Source of the DNA: Roseovarius indicus
GTDB taxonomy: Bacteria > Pseudomonadota > Alphaproteobacteria > Rhodobacterales > Rhodobacteraceae
Assembly (NCBI RefSeq): GCF_008728195.1
Contig: NZ_CP031598.1
Span: 2,232,001 to 2,296,000, forward strand
Direction: 5' to 3'
Length of the DNA: 64,000 bases
Below the pieces are notes generated by a model that saw only the letters and a program-made list of their open reading frames with translations, was not told the DNA's origin and did no database searches. The position numbers and the translations under genes are program-made. Positions 25,853 through 35,209 of the stretch are shown here, one piece after another; positions within the stretch are counted from its first letter, which is position 1; each line of letters starts with the position of its first letter.

Positions 25853-26320
25853 ATGAAACCGTATTTCACGAAACCCCTCTGCGCCGCCATTCTGGCGCTG
25901 GCCCCCAACCTCTCGGCCGCCGAGAACTGCTATTTCAGTTTGCAGGCCGAGCTTTACGATCGCGCCCAGAGATACTCGCGGGATTTCCTGAAACCCATTA
26001 TCGGTCAGGACGTTCGATCCGAAAACCTGCCCGCGGGAACCCTGCATATCACCACGGACTGCGACAAGATCGTAGATGGGCTGACCGTGTATCGCCGACA
26101 CCTCAGGCCGACCCTCGAGGACCTCCGGGACGAAATCTACGATAGTATCCTCACGGACCGGGAGGAGGGGTACCTGAACTGCGCGCGGCGAGGCAGCAAG
26201 AATTACGATGTCGTCGTTCATCAGATGGACAACATGCTGGAGATCGCCGCGGCGGCCTTTCGACATCACAGGGACCACTGCGATGGGGATCCCCAATTCG
26301 AATGGGAAGATCTGTCCTGA
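25853..26320 (+). CDS. Secreted protein of unknown function
   Basis: The 155-residue product has a signal peptide (KPYFTKPLCAAILALAPNLSA) and four cysteines in the mature part (ENCYF, TDCDK, LNCAR, DHCDG), which may form two disulfides. It is mostly helical and charged. The ATG at 25853 is preferred because the signal peptide begins there. Base composition is less GC-rich than the flanking genes. I do not recognise a family. The preceding gap (25708-25852) carries no feature I can support. Confidence 0.75.
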   Translation: MKPYFTKPLCAAILALAPNLSAAENCYFSLQAELYDRAQRYSRDFLKPIIGQDVRSENLPAGTLHITTDCDKIVDGLTVYRRHLRPTLEDLRDEIYDSILTDREEGYLNCARRGSKNYDVVVHQMDNMLEIAAAAFRHHRDHCDGDPQFEWEDLS

Positions 26321-26329
26321 AGCAGACGA

Positions 26330-26692
26330 TCAGTCGAGCACGATCCCCAGCTCGGCCCGCGCCTTCTTGGTAAGGTTGCGGGCCACCATCTCATACGACG
26401 CCACGATATGTTCGCGCAGGCTGTCATCCGACATCCCCTTCGCCGCGTGGACCTGCAGCCATTTCAGCCCGCGCGAGGCAAGGTAGGGGGCAGGGCGGAT
26501 GCCCGGCTGGTCCTGCAACACCTCGTAGGCCAGCTCCGACGCCTTGAAGGTGAAAGCGTCGCGCCCCTCGTTCCAGCCGCAGATGGCAAACACCTTCGTG
26601 CCCACCTTCCAGACATCCGCATCGCCCCACTGCACCACGTGATGCGTGCCGGTGAGCGTGGCGCAGAAGGCGTTGAACTCCTCCCGCGTCAT
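26330..26692 (-). CDS. MmcQ/YjbR family protein
   Basis: The 120-residue protein matches the YjbR/MmcQ fold: an N-terminal helix (REEFNAFCATLTGTHHVVQWGD), then KVFAICGW, a FTFKAS strand and the motif APYLASRGLKWLQV. The family has a double-wing CyaY-like fold and is often annotated as DNA-binding without firm proof. It lies 4 bases downstream of the SDR gene and is probably cotranscribed. Confidence 0.88.
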   Translation of the reverse strand: MTREEFNAFCATLTGTHHVVQWGDADVWKVGTKVFAICGWNEGRDAFTFKASELAYEVLQDQPGIRPAPYLASRGLKWLQVHAAKGMSDDSLREHIVASYEMVARNLTKKARAELGIVLD

Positions 26693-26696
26693 GGCC

Positions 26697-27446
26697 TCAG
26701 CACTGGCCGCCCATGATCTCGATGGTCTGACCGTTGATGCTTTGCGACCCCGGCCCGCACAGCCATGTGACCGCGGCCGAAACCTCCTCGGGTTCGATCA
26801 GGCGGCGGTGGCGGTTCACATGCACCATCATGTTGAGCGCATCCTCCTGGCTGATCCCCGCGCGGTCGCTGATGCTGCTGACGTTGCGGCTGATGATGTC
26901 GGTATCGGTGTAACCGGGGCAGAGCGCGTTGAAGGTGATCGGCTTGCCGAGGTAATCCTCGCTGAGGCTGCGGATCAGGCCGATCAGCCCGTGTTTCGAC
27001 GCGGTATAGGCCGATGCGCCCTTCAGCCCGCGGATGCCGGCGATGGAGGAGACGGCGATGACCCGGCCCCAGTCGGCATTGCGCATCGACGACAGCGATT
27101 CCCGGATCGTCCAGAACGCGCCGTCGAGGTTGGTGGCCATGACCCAGCGCCAGAACTCGGTGTCGGTCTTGTGCAGCGCGCGACCTTCGGCGACGCCGGC
27201 ATTGGGCACGCAGATCTGGATGGGCCCGCGCGCCTCGACCGCCTGTGCGATGCCGTCGCAAACCGAGGCTTCGTCGGTCACATCCATCACCAGCGGGTGC
27301 AGCGTGTCGCCCGCGGCCTCTTCCAGCACCTCGCGGCGGCGGCCGGTGATCGTCACCTCCGCGCCCTGATCGGCCAGCGACCGGGCGATGGCCAGCCCGA
27401 TGCCCGTGCCGCCCCCGGTGACGATTGCGTGTTTCCCTTCCAGCAT
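26697..27446 (-). CDS. Short-chain dehydrogenase/reductase (3-hydroxybutyrate dehydrogenase-like)
   Basis: This 249-residue classical SDR has the dinucleotide motif TGGGTGIG (10-17), NAG (about 82-84), the catalytic Ser in SSIAG, and YTASK with the Tyr-Lys pair. The C-terminal half (LCPGYTDTDII) resembles D-3-hydroxybutyrate dehydrogenases, which interconvert 3-hydroxybutyrate and acetoacetate with NAD. A phasin gene lies 0.7 kb away on the other strand, so polyhydroxybutyrate metabolism is a possible link, though SDR substrates are hard to predict. Confidence 0.85.
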   Translation of the reverse strand: MLEGKHAIVTGGGTGIGLAIARSLADQGAEVTITGRRREVLEEAAGDTLHPLVMDVTDEASVCDGIAQAVEARGPIQICVPNAGVAEGRALHKTDTEFWRWVMATNLDGAFWTIRESLSSMRNADWGRVIAVSSIAGIRGLKGASAYTASKHGLIGLIRSLSEDYLGKPITFNALCPGYTDTDIISRNVSSISDRAGISQEDALNMMVHVNRHRRLIEPEEVSAAVTWLCGPGSQSINGQTIEIMGGQC

Positions 27447-27564
27447 CCTGGTCTCCTTTTCCTGTTGCGGCGCACCCTATAGGACATATCGGGGGGAACA
27501 AGCCGCTTGCGCCGACTATGCCGCATGGACAGTCTGGCGCGCGGCTTCATAGTTTGGAATCGCA

Positions 27565-28017
27565 ATGCAGAAATGGATCGACATACCGCCCGTCTGGCTG
27601 GCCGCCTTCGCCGCGATTGCCTGGTGGCAGAGCGCCTATCACCCCATGGGGCTTGGCTTCGGCGGCGCCTGGGCCGATTTCGCGGGCGGCCTGCTGGTTG
27701 GCGGCGGGCTGGTGCTGGTCGCGCTGGCCTTTGCCGAGTTCCGCCGCCACAAGACCACGGTCATCCCGCACCAGGAAGCCGACCGCCTGATCCAGACCGG
27801 CATCTTCCGCCGCAGCCGCAACCCGATCTACCTGGCCGACGTCCTGATCCTCGCAGGGCTGATCCTGCGATGGGACGCGGTCCTGTCGCTTCCGCTCGTT
27901 CCGATCCTGCTCTGGGTGCTTGAAAACCGCTTCGTGATTCCGGAAGAAGACCGCCTCCGCCGCAAGTTTCGGGCCGAATTCGCCCGCTATTGCCAAAAAA
28001 CGCGGCGTTGGGTCTGA
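27565..28017 (+). CDS. Isoprenylcysteine carboxyl methyltransferase-like membrane methyltransferase
   Basis: The 150-residue protein has about four hydrophobic helices and the PEMT/ICMT signature in its second half: GIFRRSRNPIYLADV, then ENRFVIPEEDRLRRKFRAEFARYCQKTRRW. This is the S-adenosylmethionine-binding region of small membrane methyltransferases. The acceptor is unknown; lipids or small hydrophobic molecules are usual in bacteria. It is transcribed divergently from the SDR gene. Confidence 0.88.
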   Translation: MQKWIDIPPVWLAAFAAIAWWQSAYHPMGLGFGGAWADFAGGLLVGGGLVLVALAFAEFRRHKTTVIPHQEADRLIQTGIFRRSRNPIYLADVLILAGLILRWDAVLSLPLVPILLWVLENRFVIPEEDRLRRKFRAEFARYCQKTRRWV

Positions 28018-28138
28018 AAATTGGGCCATTCAGGGAGTCGCATCCTTCCCGGTATTGTGAAATAACGACCGTTGGACGAATAAAACCGTCACGCGCGCGG
28101 GAGGAACTGGCGCGCATCAGCGAACAGGGAGATGAGCC

Positions 28139-28645
28139 ATGGCCGACAACAAGAAAACCGGCAAGCAGACCCAATCCACGATGGATCCGTTCGGATTTTC
28201 CGAGATGTTCCAGGAGTCGTTCAAGATGTTCGACCCCGAGCGCGTGGCCCAGATGTTCGACCCGCAGAAGGTCTTCGCGCAGATGCCGGCGATGCAGTCT
28301 GCCGACATGGACATGAATTCCATCATCAAGAAGAACCAGGCCTCGTTCGAGGCGATGGTCGAGGCCAACAAGGCCGCCGCCGCCACCTACCAGGACATGC
28401 TGGAAAAGCAGATGGATATCTTCAACCGCATGACCTCTGCGGCGCAGGACGTGGCGAAGAAGACCGAAAGCCCGGTCAGCCCCGATGCGGCCGCGAAGAA
28501 TTCCAAGGTCTATGCCGAGGCGGCCGAGACCGCCTTCAACCTGATGCGCGAAATGGCCGAAGCCGCGCAGTCCGCCAACCAGGAGGCGTTCGACCGCCTG
28601 AGCGGGCAGGTGGCGCAGGCCATGGACAACATGAAAAACAAGTAA
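28139..28645 (+). CDS. Phasin family protein
   Basis: The 168-residue helical protein carries the phasin 2 pattern: a Met/Phe-rich N-terminal segment (about residues 15-50), then NQASFEAMVEANKAAAATYQDML and AQDVAKK. A long amphipathic helix rich in Ala and Glu follows. Phasins coat polyhydroxyalkanoate granules and control their size. A GGGAG Shine-Dalgarno precedes the ATG at 28139. No PHA synthase gene is in the window. Confidence 0.85.
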   Translation: MADNKKTGKQTQSTMDPFGFSEMFQESFKMFDPERVAQMFDPQKVFAQMPAMQSADMDMNSIIKKNQASFEAMVEANKAAAATYQDMLEKQMDIFNRMTSAAQDVAKKTESPVSPDAAAKNSKVYAEAAETAFNLMREMAEAAQSANQEAFDRLSGQVAQAMDNMKNK

Positions 28646-28690
28646 TGCCGCAATTCACAGCGTGCCTTTGACAGCAAGGGGAATGAGACA

Positions 28691-30265
28691 TTGAAGATCG
28701 GAACGCCAAAGGAAGTTCTGAAGGGCGAGAACCGGGTCGCGATGACGCCGGACTCGGCGTTGCAGCTACAGAAGCTGGGCTATGACTGCGCCATAGAAAC
28801 CGGGGCAGGCGACAATGCCGGCTTCAAGGATGCCGATTACGAGGCCGCGGGCGTCGAGATCATCAAGACGCCCGCCGCGCTGTGGAAGGCGGCGGATATC
28901 GTGGCCAAGGTCCGCGTGCCCACCGAGACCGAGCTGAAGCGGCTGCGGAAAGACCAGACGCTGATCACCTTCTTCAACCCCGGCGGCAACGAAGAGGGGC
29001 TGGAGCTCGCCAAGTCGAAAGGCGCCACCGTCATCGCGATGGAGATGGTGCCGCGGATCAGCCGTGCCCAGAAGATGGACGCGCTCAGCTCGATGGCCAA
29101 TATCGCGGGCTACCGCGCGGTGATCGAGGCGGCCAACAACTTCCCCCGGCTGATGACCGGCCAGGTGACGGCAGCGGGCAAGGTCGCCCCCGCCCGCGTT
29201 CTGGTCGTCGGCGCCGGTGTGGCGGGTCTGGCCGCCATCGGCACCTCCACCTCGCTCGGCGCCATCACCTACGCCTTCGACGTGCGCCCCGAAGTGGCCG
29301 AGCAGATCGAGTCGATGGGGGCCGAGTTCGTCTATCTCGACTTCGAGGAAGAGCAGAAGGACGGCTCCTCCACCGGCGGCTATGCTGCCCCTTCGAGCCC
29401 CGAGTTCCAGGAAAAGCAGCTCGAGAAGTTCCGCGAGCTGGCGCCCGAGGTCGATATCGTCATCACCACGGCGCTCATCCCCAACCGGCCCGCGCCGGTT
29501 CTCTGGACCAAGGACATGGTCGAGGCGATGAAGCCCGGCTCCGTCATCGTCGACCTTGCCGCCGAGCGTGGCGGCAACTGCGAGCTGACCAAGCCGGACG
29601 AGAAGATCGTCACCGACAACGGCGTGACCATCGTGGGCTATACCGACTTCCCCAGCCGGATGGCGACGCAAAGCTCGACGCTCTACGCCACCAACATCCG
29701 CCACATGATGACCGACCTGACGCCCGAGAAGGACGGCAAGCCGGTCCATGACATGGAGGATGACGTCATCCGCGGCTCGACTGTCACCCACAAGGGCGAG
29801 ATCACCTGGCCACCGCCACCGCCCAAGGTGCAGGCCATCGCGGCCCAGAAGCCCAAGGAAAAAGCGAAAGAGCTGACCCCGGAAGAGCGCAAGGCGCAGG
29901 AAGTCGCGGCCTTCAAGCAGCAGACCAAGAACCAGGTCACGCTGCTCGCCATCGGCGGCGCGCTGGTCCTGCTGGCGGGGCTCTATGCGCCGGCCAGCTT
30001 CATGCAGCACTTCATCGTCTTCGTCCTGTCGGTCTTCGTGGGCTTCCAGGTCATCTGGAACGTCTCGCACTCCCTGCACACGCCCCTGATGGCGGTCACG
30101 AATGCCATTTCGTCGATCATCATCCTCGGCGCGCTGATGCAGATCGGCTCGGGCTCGTTCATCGTCATATTGCTCGCCGCGCTTTCGGTCTTCATGGCCG
30201 GGATCAACATCTTCGGCGGCTTCCTCGTCACCCGGCGCATGCTCGCCATGTTCCAGAAGTCCTGA
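28691..30265 (+). CDS. pntA: NAD(P) transhydrogenase subunit alpha
   Basis: This 524-residue subunit pairs with PntB in the proton-pumping transhydrogenase, which drives reduction of NADP+ by NADH. The NAD(H)-binding domain carries [22 protein letters not shown] and the GAGVAGLAA nucleotide loop. Four transmembrane helices near the C-terminus (from about residue 420) follow a Pro- and Lys-rich linker ([24 protein letters not shown]). The start is TTG at 28691, which aligns with the conserved N-terminus [15 protein letters not shown] precedes it. This is the E. coli-type fused alpha subunit rather than the split alpha1/alpha2 form. Confidence 0.96.
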   Translation: MKIGTPKEVLKGENRVAMTPDSALQLQKLGYDCAIETGAGDNAGFKDADYEAAGVEIIKTPAALWKAADIVAKVRVPTETELKRLRKDQTLITFFNPGGNEEGLELAKSKGATVIAMEMVPRISRAQKMDALSSMANIAGYRAVIEAANNFPRLMTGQVTAAGKVAPARVLVVGAGVAGLAAIGTSTSLGAITYAFDVRPEVAEQIESMGAEFVYLDFEEEQKDGSSTGGYAAPSSPEFQEKQLEKFRELAPEVDIVITTALIPNRPAPVLWTKDMVEAMKPGSVIVDLAAERGGNCELTKPDEKIVTDNGVTIVGYTDFPSRMATQSSTLYATNIRHMMTDLTPEKDGKPVHDMEDDVIRGSTVTHKGEITWPPPPPKVQAIAAQKPKEKAKELTPEERKAQEVAAFKQQTKNQVTLLAIGGALVLLAGLYAPASFMQHFIVFVLSVFVGFQVIWNVSHSLHTPLMAVTNAISSIIILGALMQIGSGSFIVILLAALSVFMAGINIFGGFLVTRRMLAMFQKS

Positions 30266-30279
30266 AGGAGGCCTGAGTA

Positions 30280-31713
30280 ATGGAATTCGGATTTACCATT
30301 GCGGCCTATGTCGTGGCCGCCGTTCTCTTCATCCTCTCGCTGGGGGGGCTCTCGGGTCAGGAAAGCGCCAAGCGCGCCGTCTGGTACGGCATCGTCGGCA
30401 TGGGCCTCGCGGTTCTGGCCACGCTCATCGGGCCGGGCTCCGGCCTCTGGCTGCTGTCGCTGATCCTCGTCGCCGCGGGTGGCGTGATCGGGGTCTATGT
30501 CGCCAAGCGCGTCCAGATGACCGAGATGCCGCAGCTTGTCGCCGCCATGCACTCGCTGGTGGGTCTCGCCGCGGTCTTCGTGGGCTTCAACGCCGATATC
30601 GAGATCGGCCGCGTCATGGCGATGGAGGCGGACACCTATTCCAGCCTGCAGGGCTTCGCCGCGCTCATTGCCAAGAAGACCCAGGTCGAGATCAACATCC
30701 TGCGGGTCGAGCTGTTCCTCGGCGTCTTCATCGGGGCGGTCACCTTCACCGGCTCGGTCATCGCCTTCGGCAAGCTGGCGGGCAAGGTCAGCTCCAAGGC
30801 AGAGAAGCTGCCGGGCGGGCATGTGCTGAACGCCGGGGCGGCGATCATCTCGGTCGTCTGCCTGATCTGGTACCTGAGCTCGGGCGGGTTCATTCCGCTG
30901 GCGCTGATGACCGTGATGGCGCTCTTCATCGGCTATCACCTGATCATGGGCATCGGCGGCGCCGACATGCCGGTCGTTGTGTCGATGCTGAACAGCTACT
31001 CAGGCTGGGCAGCCGCTGCTATCGGCTTCTCGCTGGGCAATGACCTTCTCATCGTGGTGGGCGCCCTCGTGGGCTCCTCCGGTGCGATCCTCAGCTACAT
31101 CATGTGCAAGGCGATGAACCGCTCGTTCATCAGCGTGATCCTCGGCGGCTTCGGCAACGATGGCGGCCCGGCGGCGGAAATCGAGGGCGAACAGGTCGCC
31201 ATCGAGGCCGACGGCGTGGCACAGGCCCTCAACGAGGCCGACAGCGTGATCATCGTGCCGGGCTACGGCATGGCGGTGGCGCAGGCGCAGCAGGCGGTCA
31301 GCGAGCTGACCAACAAGCTGCGCGCCAAGGGCAAGAACGTGCGCTTCGGCATCCACCCCGTGGCGGGCCGTCTTCCCGGCCACATGAACGTGCTGCTGGC
31401 CGAGGCGAAGGTGCCCTACGACATCGTGCTCGAGATGGAAGAGATCAACGACGACTTCCCGGAAACGGACGTCGTGATCGTCATCGGCTCGAACGACATC
31501 GTGAACCCCGCCGCCCAGGAAGACCCCAACAGCCCCATCGCCGGCATGCCGGTGCTGGAGGTCTGGAAGGCCAAGAACGTCTTCGTCTCGAAGCGCGGTC
31601 AGGGCACGGGCTATTCCGGCATCGAGAACCCGCTCTTCTACAAGGACAACACGCGGATGTTCTACGGCGACGCGAAAGAGAGCGTGACCAAGCTGATCGG
31701 CCTGATCGACTGA
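30280..31713 (+). CDS. pntB: NAD(P) transhydrogenase subunit beta
   Basis: This 477-residue subunit has eight or nine transmembrane helices in its first 270 residues (domain II proton channel) and a C-terminal NADP(H)-binding domain. [31 protein letters not shown] and [15 protein letters not shown] in that domain are diagnostic. It starts 14 bases after pntA with AAGGAGG upstream, so the two form an operon closed by a terminator at 31737-31774. Confidence 0.97.
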   Translation: MEFGFTIAAYVVAAVLFILSLGGLSGQESAKRAVWYGIVGMGLAVLATLIGPGSGLWLLSLILVAAGGVIGVYVAKRVQMTEMPQLVAAMHSLVGLAAVFVGFNADIEIGRVMAMEADTYSSLQGFAALIAKKTQVEINILRVELFLGVFIGAVTFTGSVIAFGKLAGKVSSKAEKLPGGHVLNAGAAIISVVCLIWYLSSGGFIPLALMTVMALFIGYHLIMGIGGADMPVVVSMLNSYSGWAAAAIGFSLGNDLLIVVGALVGSSGAILSYIMCKAMNRSFISVILGGFGNDGGPAAEIEGEQVAIEADGVAQALNEADSVIIVPGYGMAVAQAQQAVSELTNKLRAKGKNVRFGIHPVAGRLPGHMNVLLAEAKVPYDIVLEMEEINDDFPETDVVIVIGSNDIVNPAAQEDPNSPIAGMPVLEVWKAKNVFVSKRGQGTGYSGIENPLFYKDNTRMFYGDAKESVTKLIGLID

Positions 31714-31736
31714 TCACGGTCACACCCGTCATGACA

Positions 31737-31774
31737 GGCACGGGAGCGGCAACGCCCCCGTGCCTTTTTCTTTT
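31737..31774 (+). terminator. Intrinsic terminator of pntAB
   Basis: GGCACGGG (31737-31744) pairs with CCCGTGCC (31757-31764) around a 12-base loop, followed by TTTTTCTTTT (31765-31774). Confidence 0.88.
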
Positions 31775-31888
31775 CCGGACGCCCGGTTTTTCGGCGGAAG
31801 GGGTGGATTTCCGTATATACGTAGTATAGCAAACGCATATGCGCCGCGAGACGGATACCAGCGGCGCGAAACGAGGAAAGGAAAACAC

Positions 31889-32008
31889 ATGGCGAAGAAA
31901 TCCAAGATCAAGGCCCTCAAACAGGAAGTGGCCTCGCGCAAGAAGAAAGTCGCGCGCCAGGAAGACAAGCTGAAGAAAGCCAAGAAGGCGCTGAAGAAAG
32001 CGGCCTGA
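31889..32008 (+). CDS. Lysine-rich 39-residue small protein
   Basis: The product (MAKKSKIKALKQEVASRKKK and so on) is about 40% Lys, with Ala, Gln and Leu arranged as one continuous basic helix and no hydrophobic core. The ATG at 31889 follows AGGAAAGG. It has its own 3' hairpin (32031-32061), and its upstream region (31800-31860) is AT-rich with a CGTATATACG palindrome, so it looks like an independent expressed gene. A nucleic-acid-binding or histone-H1-like role would fit the composition but is speculative. Confidence 0.7.
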   Translation: MAKKSKIKALKQEVASRKKKVARQEDKLKKAKKALKKAA

Positions 32009-32030
32009 GCCGGTTTCATGAGCGATCTGC

Positions 32031-32061
32031 ACGGGGCGCCGGGGCTTTGCCGGCGCCCCGT
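32031..32061 (+). terminator. Hairpin terminator after the Lys-rich small gene
   Basis: ACGGGGCGCCGG (32031-32042) pairs perfectly with CCGGCGCCCCGT (32050-32061) around a 7-base loop. The downstream TCGTTTG is only weakly T-rich. Confidence 0.65.
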
Positions 32062-32193
32062 TCGTTTGCGGGGGAGGCGAAATCCGGGCTGCATACAGTT
32101 GTATTCATCTAAGCTATTGAAGGTGAAAAGAAATTTGTTCCCTTGAAGGGGGTAACATCGTAGTTTGGGGGCGAATCCAACGAACGGGCCCAG

Positions 32194-33474
32194 ATGCCAC
32201 CCATCATCGATCATCCCCTGCGCTATCGCCTCGCGAACGAGCTGCACGCGCGCCCCTTTCCCTCGCTCACCGTGCCCGCCACGGCGGTCTACCTCGCCAT
32301 CAAGCAGGAGCATGGCGCCGCGGGGCGCGACCGCGCGGCCGACATGGCGCATCTCGTGGCGCTGCTCGACCGGCACGGCGCGGCCCATCCCCAGCCCGGC
32401 GCCACGCATTTCTCGGGCAAGATCGGGCGGCACACGCTCAAGTGGGAAAGTCATACCGAGTTCGTCACCTACACGGCCTTCCGCGAGGGGCAGGGCAAAC
32501 GCCCCTTCGACCCCACCGATTTCGAGGTCTTCCCCGAGGATTGGCTGGCCGAGGCGCCGGGGCTGCGCGTCACCTCGGCGCTGATCCGGATCGACCCCCT
32601 GAAGGGCGACGACGAGCTGGCCGCCGATATCGCCGACTGGTTCGTGCCCGACAGCGTCGCCGTGGCCAAGGTGCTGGACGACGCCGCCGTCGTCGCCGGC
32701 GATTTCCGGATCGACCCGGCCGGCCACCAGCGCCTGCTGATCAGCGTCTCGCCCGACACCGGCCCGCGCCGCGTGGGCCGGATCATGCAGCGCCTCTGCG
32801 AGATCGAGACCTACAAGTCGATGTCGATGCTGGGCTTCTCCCGCGTGCGCGAGCTCAACCCCCGCATGGGCGAGCTGGAAGACCGGATGCGCGCCATGAT
32901 CGGCGACATGACCGGGGGCGAAAAGAAGGCGGAAGAGACCCTGCCGGACCTTCTCGACATCTCCGCCGAGCTTGAGGCGATGGTGGCGCAAAGCTCCTTC
33001 CGCTTCGGCGCGACCGAGGCCTACGAGACCATCGTCAGCCAGCGGATTTCCGTGCTGCGCGAAGAACGCTTCCAGGGCCGCCAGACCTTCGGCGAATTCA
33101 TGATGCGCCGCTACGACCCGGCAATGCGCACCGTGCGGTCCAGCAAGGACCGGCTCGACGCCATGGCCGACCGCGCCCGCCGCGCCGGAGAGCTGCTCCG
33201 AACCCGCGTCGATGTCGAACGCAGCGCCCAGAACCAGGCGCTTCTGGAAAGCATGGACAAGCGCGCCGACATGCAGCTGCGCCTGCAAAAGACGGTCGAG
33301 GGGCTGTCGGTGGTGGCGATCAGCTATTACGCGGTCTCGCTGGCGGGCTACCTGCTTTACCCGCTCACGGATGTCTTCGGCGTCAGCAAGGGCATGATCA
33401 CCGCCATCGCGACGCTGCCGGTCGTGGCCGCCGTCTGGTTCATGGTCCGCAAGATCCGCAAGAAGATCGACTGA
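32194..33474 (+). CDS. DUF3422 family membrane protein
   Basis: The 426-residue protein has the DUF3422 N-terminal signature HPLRYRLANELHARPFP followed by LTVPATAVYL. Two transmembrane helices close to the C-terminus (about residues 366-387 and 396-414) are separated by a short loop, and the protein ends in a basic tail. The large N-terminal part should be cytoplasmic. It contains a helical, probably coiled-coil region (about 285-365). The function of the family is not established; it is widespread in alpha- and betaproteobacteria. Confidence 0.92.
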   Translation: MPPIIDHPLRYRLANELHARPFPSLTVPATAVYLAIKQEHGAAGRDRAADMAHLVALLDRHGAAHPQPGATHFSGKIGRHTLKWESHTEFVTYTAFREGQGKRPFDPTDFEVFPEDWLAEAPGLRVTSALIRIDPLKGDDELAADIADWFVPDSVAVAKVLDDAAVVAGDFRIDPAGHQRLLISVSPDTGPRRVGRIMQRLCEIETYKSMSMLGFSRVRELNPRMGELEDRMRAMIGDMTGGEKKAEETLPDLLDISAELEAMVAQSSFRFGATEAYETIVSQRISVLREERFQGRQTFGEFMMRRYDPAMRTVRSSKDRLDAMADRARRAGELLRTRVDVERSAQNQALLESMDKRADMQLRLQKTVEGLSVVAISYYAVSLAGYLLYPLTDVFGVSKGMITAIATLPVVAAVWFMVRKIRKKID

Positions 33475-33529
33475 CCCCGATCCACTGACCCATGGCGGGC
33501 CCGCACACCCACGCCTTTCATCTTTCCCG

Positions 33530-33548
33530 AAATACTCCCGCCGGAGGC
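33530..33548. repeat. Dispersed intergenic motif, copy 1
   Basis: The 19-mer AAATACTCCCGCCGGAGGC differs at two positions from 39302-39320. It contains a GCCGGAGGC core next to an AT-rich half and lies 30-50 bases from the 3' end of the lysozyme gene. Confidence 0.6.
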
Positions 33549-33576
33549 GTCCGACGCCACCACAGGCGCAGGCGCC

Positions 33577-34362
33577 TCACTGCTGGCGCTGCCTGACCCA
33601 CTTGGCCCAGCTCTGCCGCGAGCCGGCAAAGGCGTTGAGGTCGACATCGCCGTTGATCCCCGACACGATCCCGGTGCCGCTATACTGCCAGAAGCTCCAG
33701 CGCTGCTTCGGGTAGACATGGTCGAGCGTCTTTGCGACCGAGCGCAGCCAGAACTCCTCGTGCTTCATGTGGTGCAACCCCGCGTCGCGGTAGAATTGCG
33801 GGGTGGTGTACACCACCGGGCGCTGCCCGTAATGCCGTTCCAGCCGGTCAAGGAAGATCTTCATCTCGCTGCGCACGACGCTGCCCGCGGGCCGTTTCTG
33901 ACAGGTGGGCGACATGTGGTTCCACTCCATGTCGAGAACCGGGGGCAGGGCGCCCTTGTGGCGCGGCACGTTGCGGATGAACCACTTGGCCTGTGTCGCC
34001 GCATCGGTGCAGAAATAGTAGAAGTGATAGGCCCCGCGCAGCACGCCCGCGCGCCCCGCCTGGTGCCAGTTCTGCGCGAAATGACTGTCCAGCATATCGC
34101 CGCCCTCGGTCGCCTTGATGAAGGCGAAATTCACACCGGCCCGCGCCGCCCTCGACCAGTCGATCGTGCCCTGGTAGCGGGCCACGTCGATGCCGTGCAC
34201 CGGGTAGCGATGCGGCGCGTGGCGGCCGAAATCCACCGGGTCGCGATCGTCGAACGCGGCCGACCGGGTCGAAATCACCGCCTCCTGGGCGCGGGACATC
34301 TCGGGCAGCGCGGCTGCGGCCAGAAGGGCAAGCGCGAGAATCGGCATGGCAAGGCGGCGCAT
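33577..34362 (-). CDS. Secreted GH25 lysozyme
   Basis: This 261-residue muramidase has a signal peptide (about residues 1-25). The family-25 catalytic elements are present: D59 in HGIDVARYQG, FIKATEG, and the DxE pair D144 and E146 in PVLDMEWN. It would cleave peptidoglycan between MurNAc and GlcNAc in the periplasm or outside the cell. The gene starts 3 bases after the stop of the DUF938 methyltransferase gene, so the two are cotranscribed. GH25 enzymes also occur in phages, but no phage genes surround it. Confidence 0.93.
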   Translation of the reverse strand: MRRLAMPILALALLAAAALPEMSRAQEAVISTRSAAFDDRDPVDFGRHAPHRYPVHGIDVARYQGTIDWSRAARAGVNFAFIKATEGGDMLDSHFAQNWHQAGRAGVLRGAYHFYYFCTDAATQAKWFIRNVPRHKGALPPVLDMEWNHMSPTCQKRPAGSVVRSEMKIFLDRLERHYGQRPVVYTTPQFYRDAGLHHMKHEEFWLRSVAKTLDHVYPKQRWSFWQYSGTGIVSGINGDVDLNAFAGSRQSWAKWVRQRQQ

Positions 34363-34365
34363 CTG

Positions 34366-35031
34366 TCAGGTCTCCGTTACGCGTTCGGATACGAAGGCGA
34401 GGTTGTTGGCGGGCATTTCGACCACTTCGACCAGGGTCAGACCCGCCGCGTGAAGCCAGTCTACAATGTCGAAGTCATCCTTGTAGCCGACGTCCGGATC
34501 GGCGGCGCGCAGACTGGCATGAAACCGCGCATCGCCGTCCGAGGTGGTCTCTCCGTTCCGCAGGAAGGGTCCGTACAGCACGAAGCGCCCGCCGGGGGCC
34601 AGCGCCTTGCCGGTCTCGGCAATGATGCCCTGCGCCTCGGGCGTGCTGATCAGGTGCAGTAGGTTCACCAGCACGATCAGATCCTGCCCGCCAAGGTCCG
34701 CGGCCCAGCCGGGCTTGGCGGCGTCAAGCGCGCGGGCAGGGCGGATATTCGGCAGCGTTTCGGTGGCCGCCCAGGCATCGATACTGGCGCGGCGCTCGGG
34801 CGCGATCTCGGTCGGCTGCCACGTGATCCCGGGGAAGGCCCGGGCAAAGGCGAGAACATGCTGCCCGGTCCCGCTGGCAATCTCCAGCGCCCGGCCTTCC
34901 GCCGGCACATGGTCGCGCAACAGGTCGGTGAGCGGCCCCGCATTGCGCTCGGCCGAAGGCGCCGACAGCCGCGCGTCTCCATCCGGTTCGGCGACCGAGG
35001 CGAGTTCGGCAGGCAGGTCTCGTTTCGTCAT
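34366..35031 (-). CDS. DUF938 family SAM-dependent methyltransferase-like protein
   Basis: The 221-residue protein carries the DUF938 signature SAPSAERNAGPLTDLLRDH, followed by the SAM-binding motif LEIASGTGQHV and WQPTEIAPER. The later segments NLLHLIST and LYGPFLRNGE also match the family. The substrate is unknown. The ATG at 35031 marks where family similarity begins; sequence upstream is AT-richer and not similar. It is the first gene of a pair with the GH25 lysozyme. Confidence 0.9.
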   Translation of the reverse strand: MTKRDLPAELASVAEPDGDARLSAPSAERNAGPLTDLLRDHVPAEGRALEIASGTGQHVLAFARAFPGITWQPTEIAPERRASIDAWAATETLPNIRPARALDAAKPGWAADLGGQDLIVLVNLLHLISTPEAQGIIAETGKALAPGGRFVLYGPFLRNGETTSDGDARFHASLRAADPDVGYKDDFDIVDWLHAAGLTLVEVVEMPANNLAFVSERVTET

Positions 35032-35209
35032 GGGCGCTCCCCGATTGGCCGACCACGATACCTGTGACAGGGACATTTTCAAGCGGTGGGAGAGTAAAAA
35101 GGGCCGGCCGACCCGGTAGCCCTTTGGGTTGAATCTTATGCGGACCCGGTATGACTGTCCGCGTCGAGCCCATTCCACCGAATGCTGCGCGTTGCATCAA
35201 TGACCGCTT

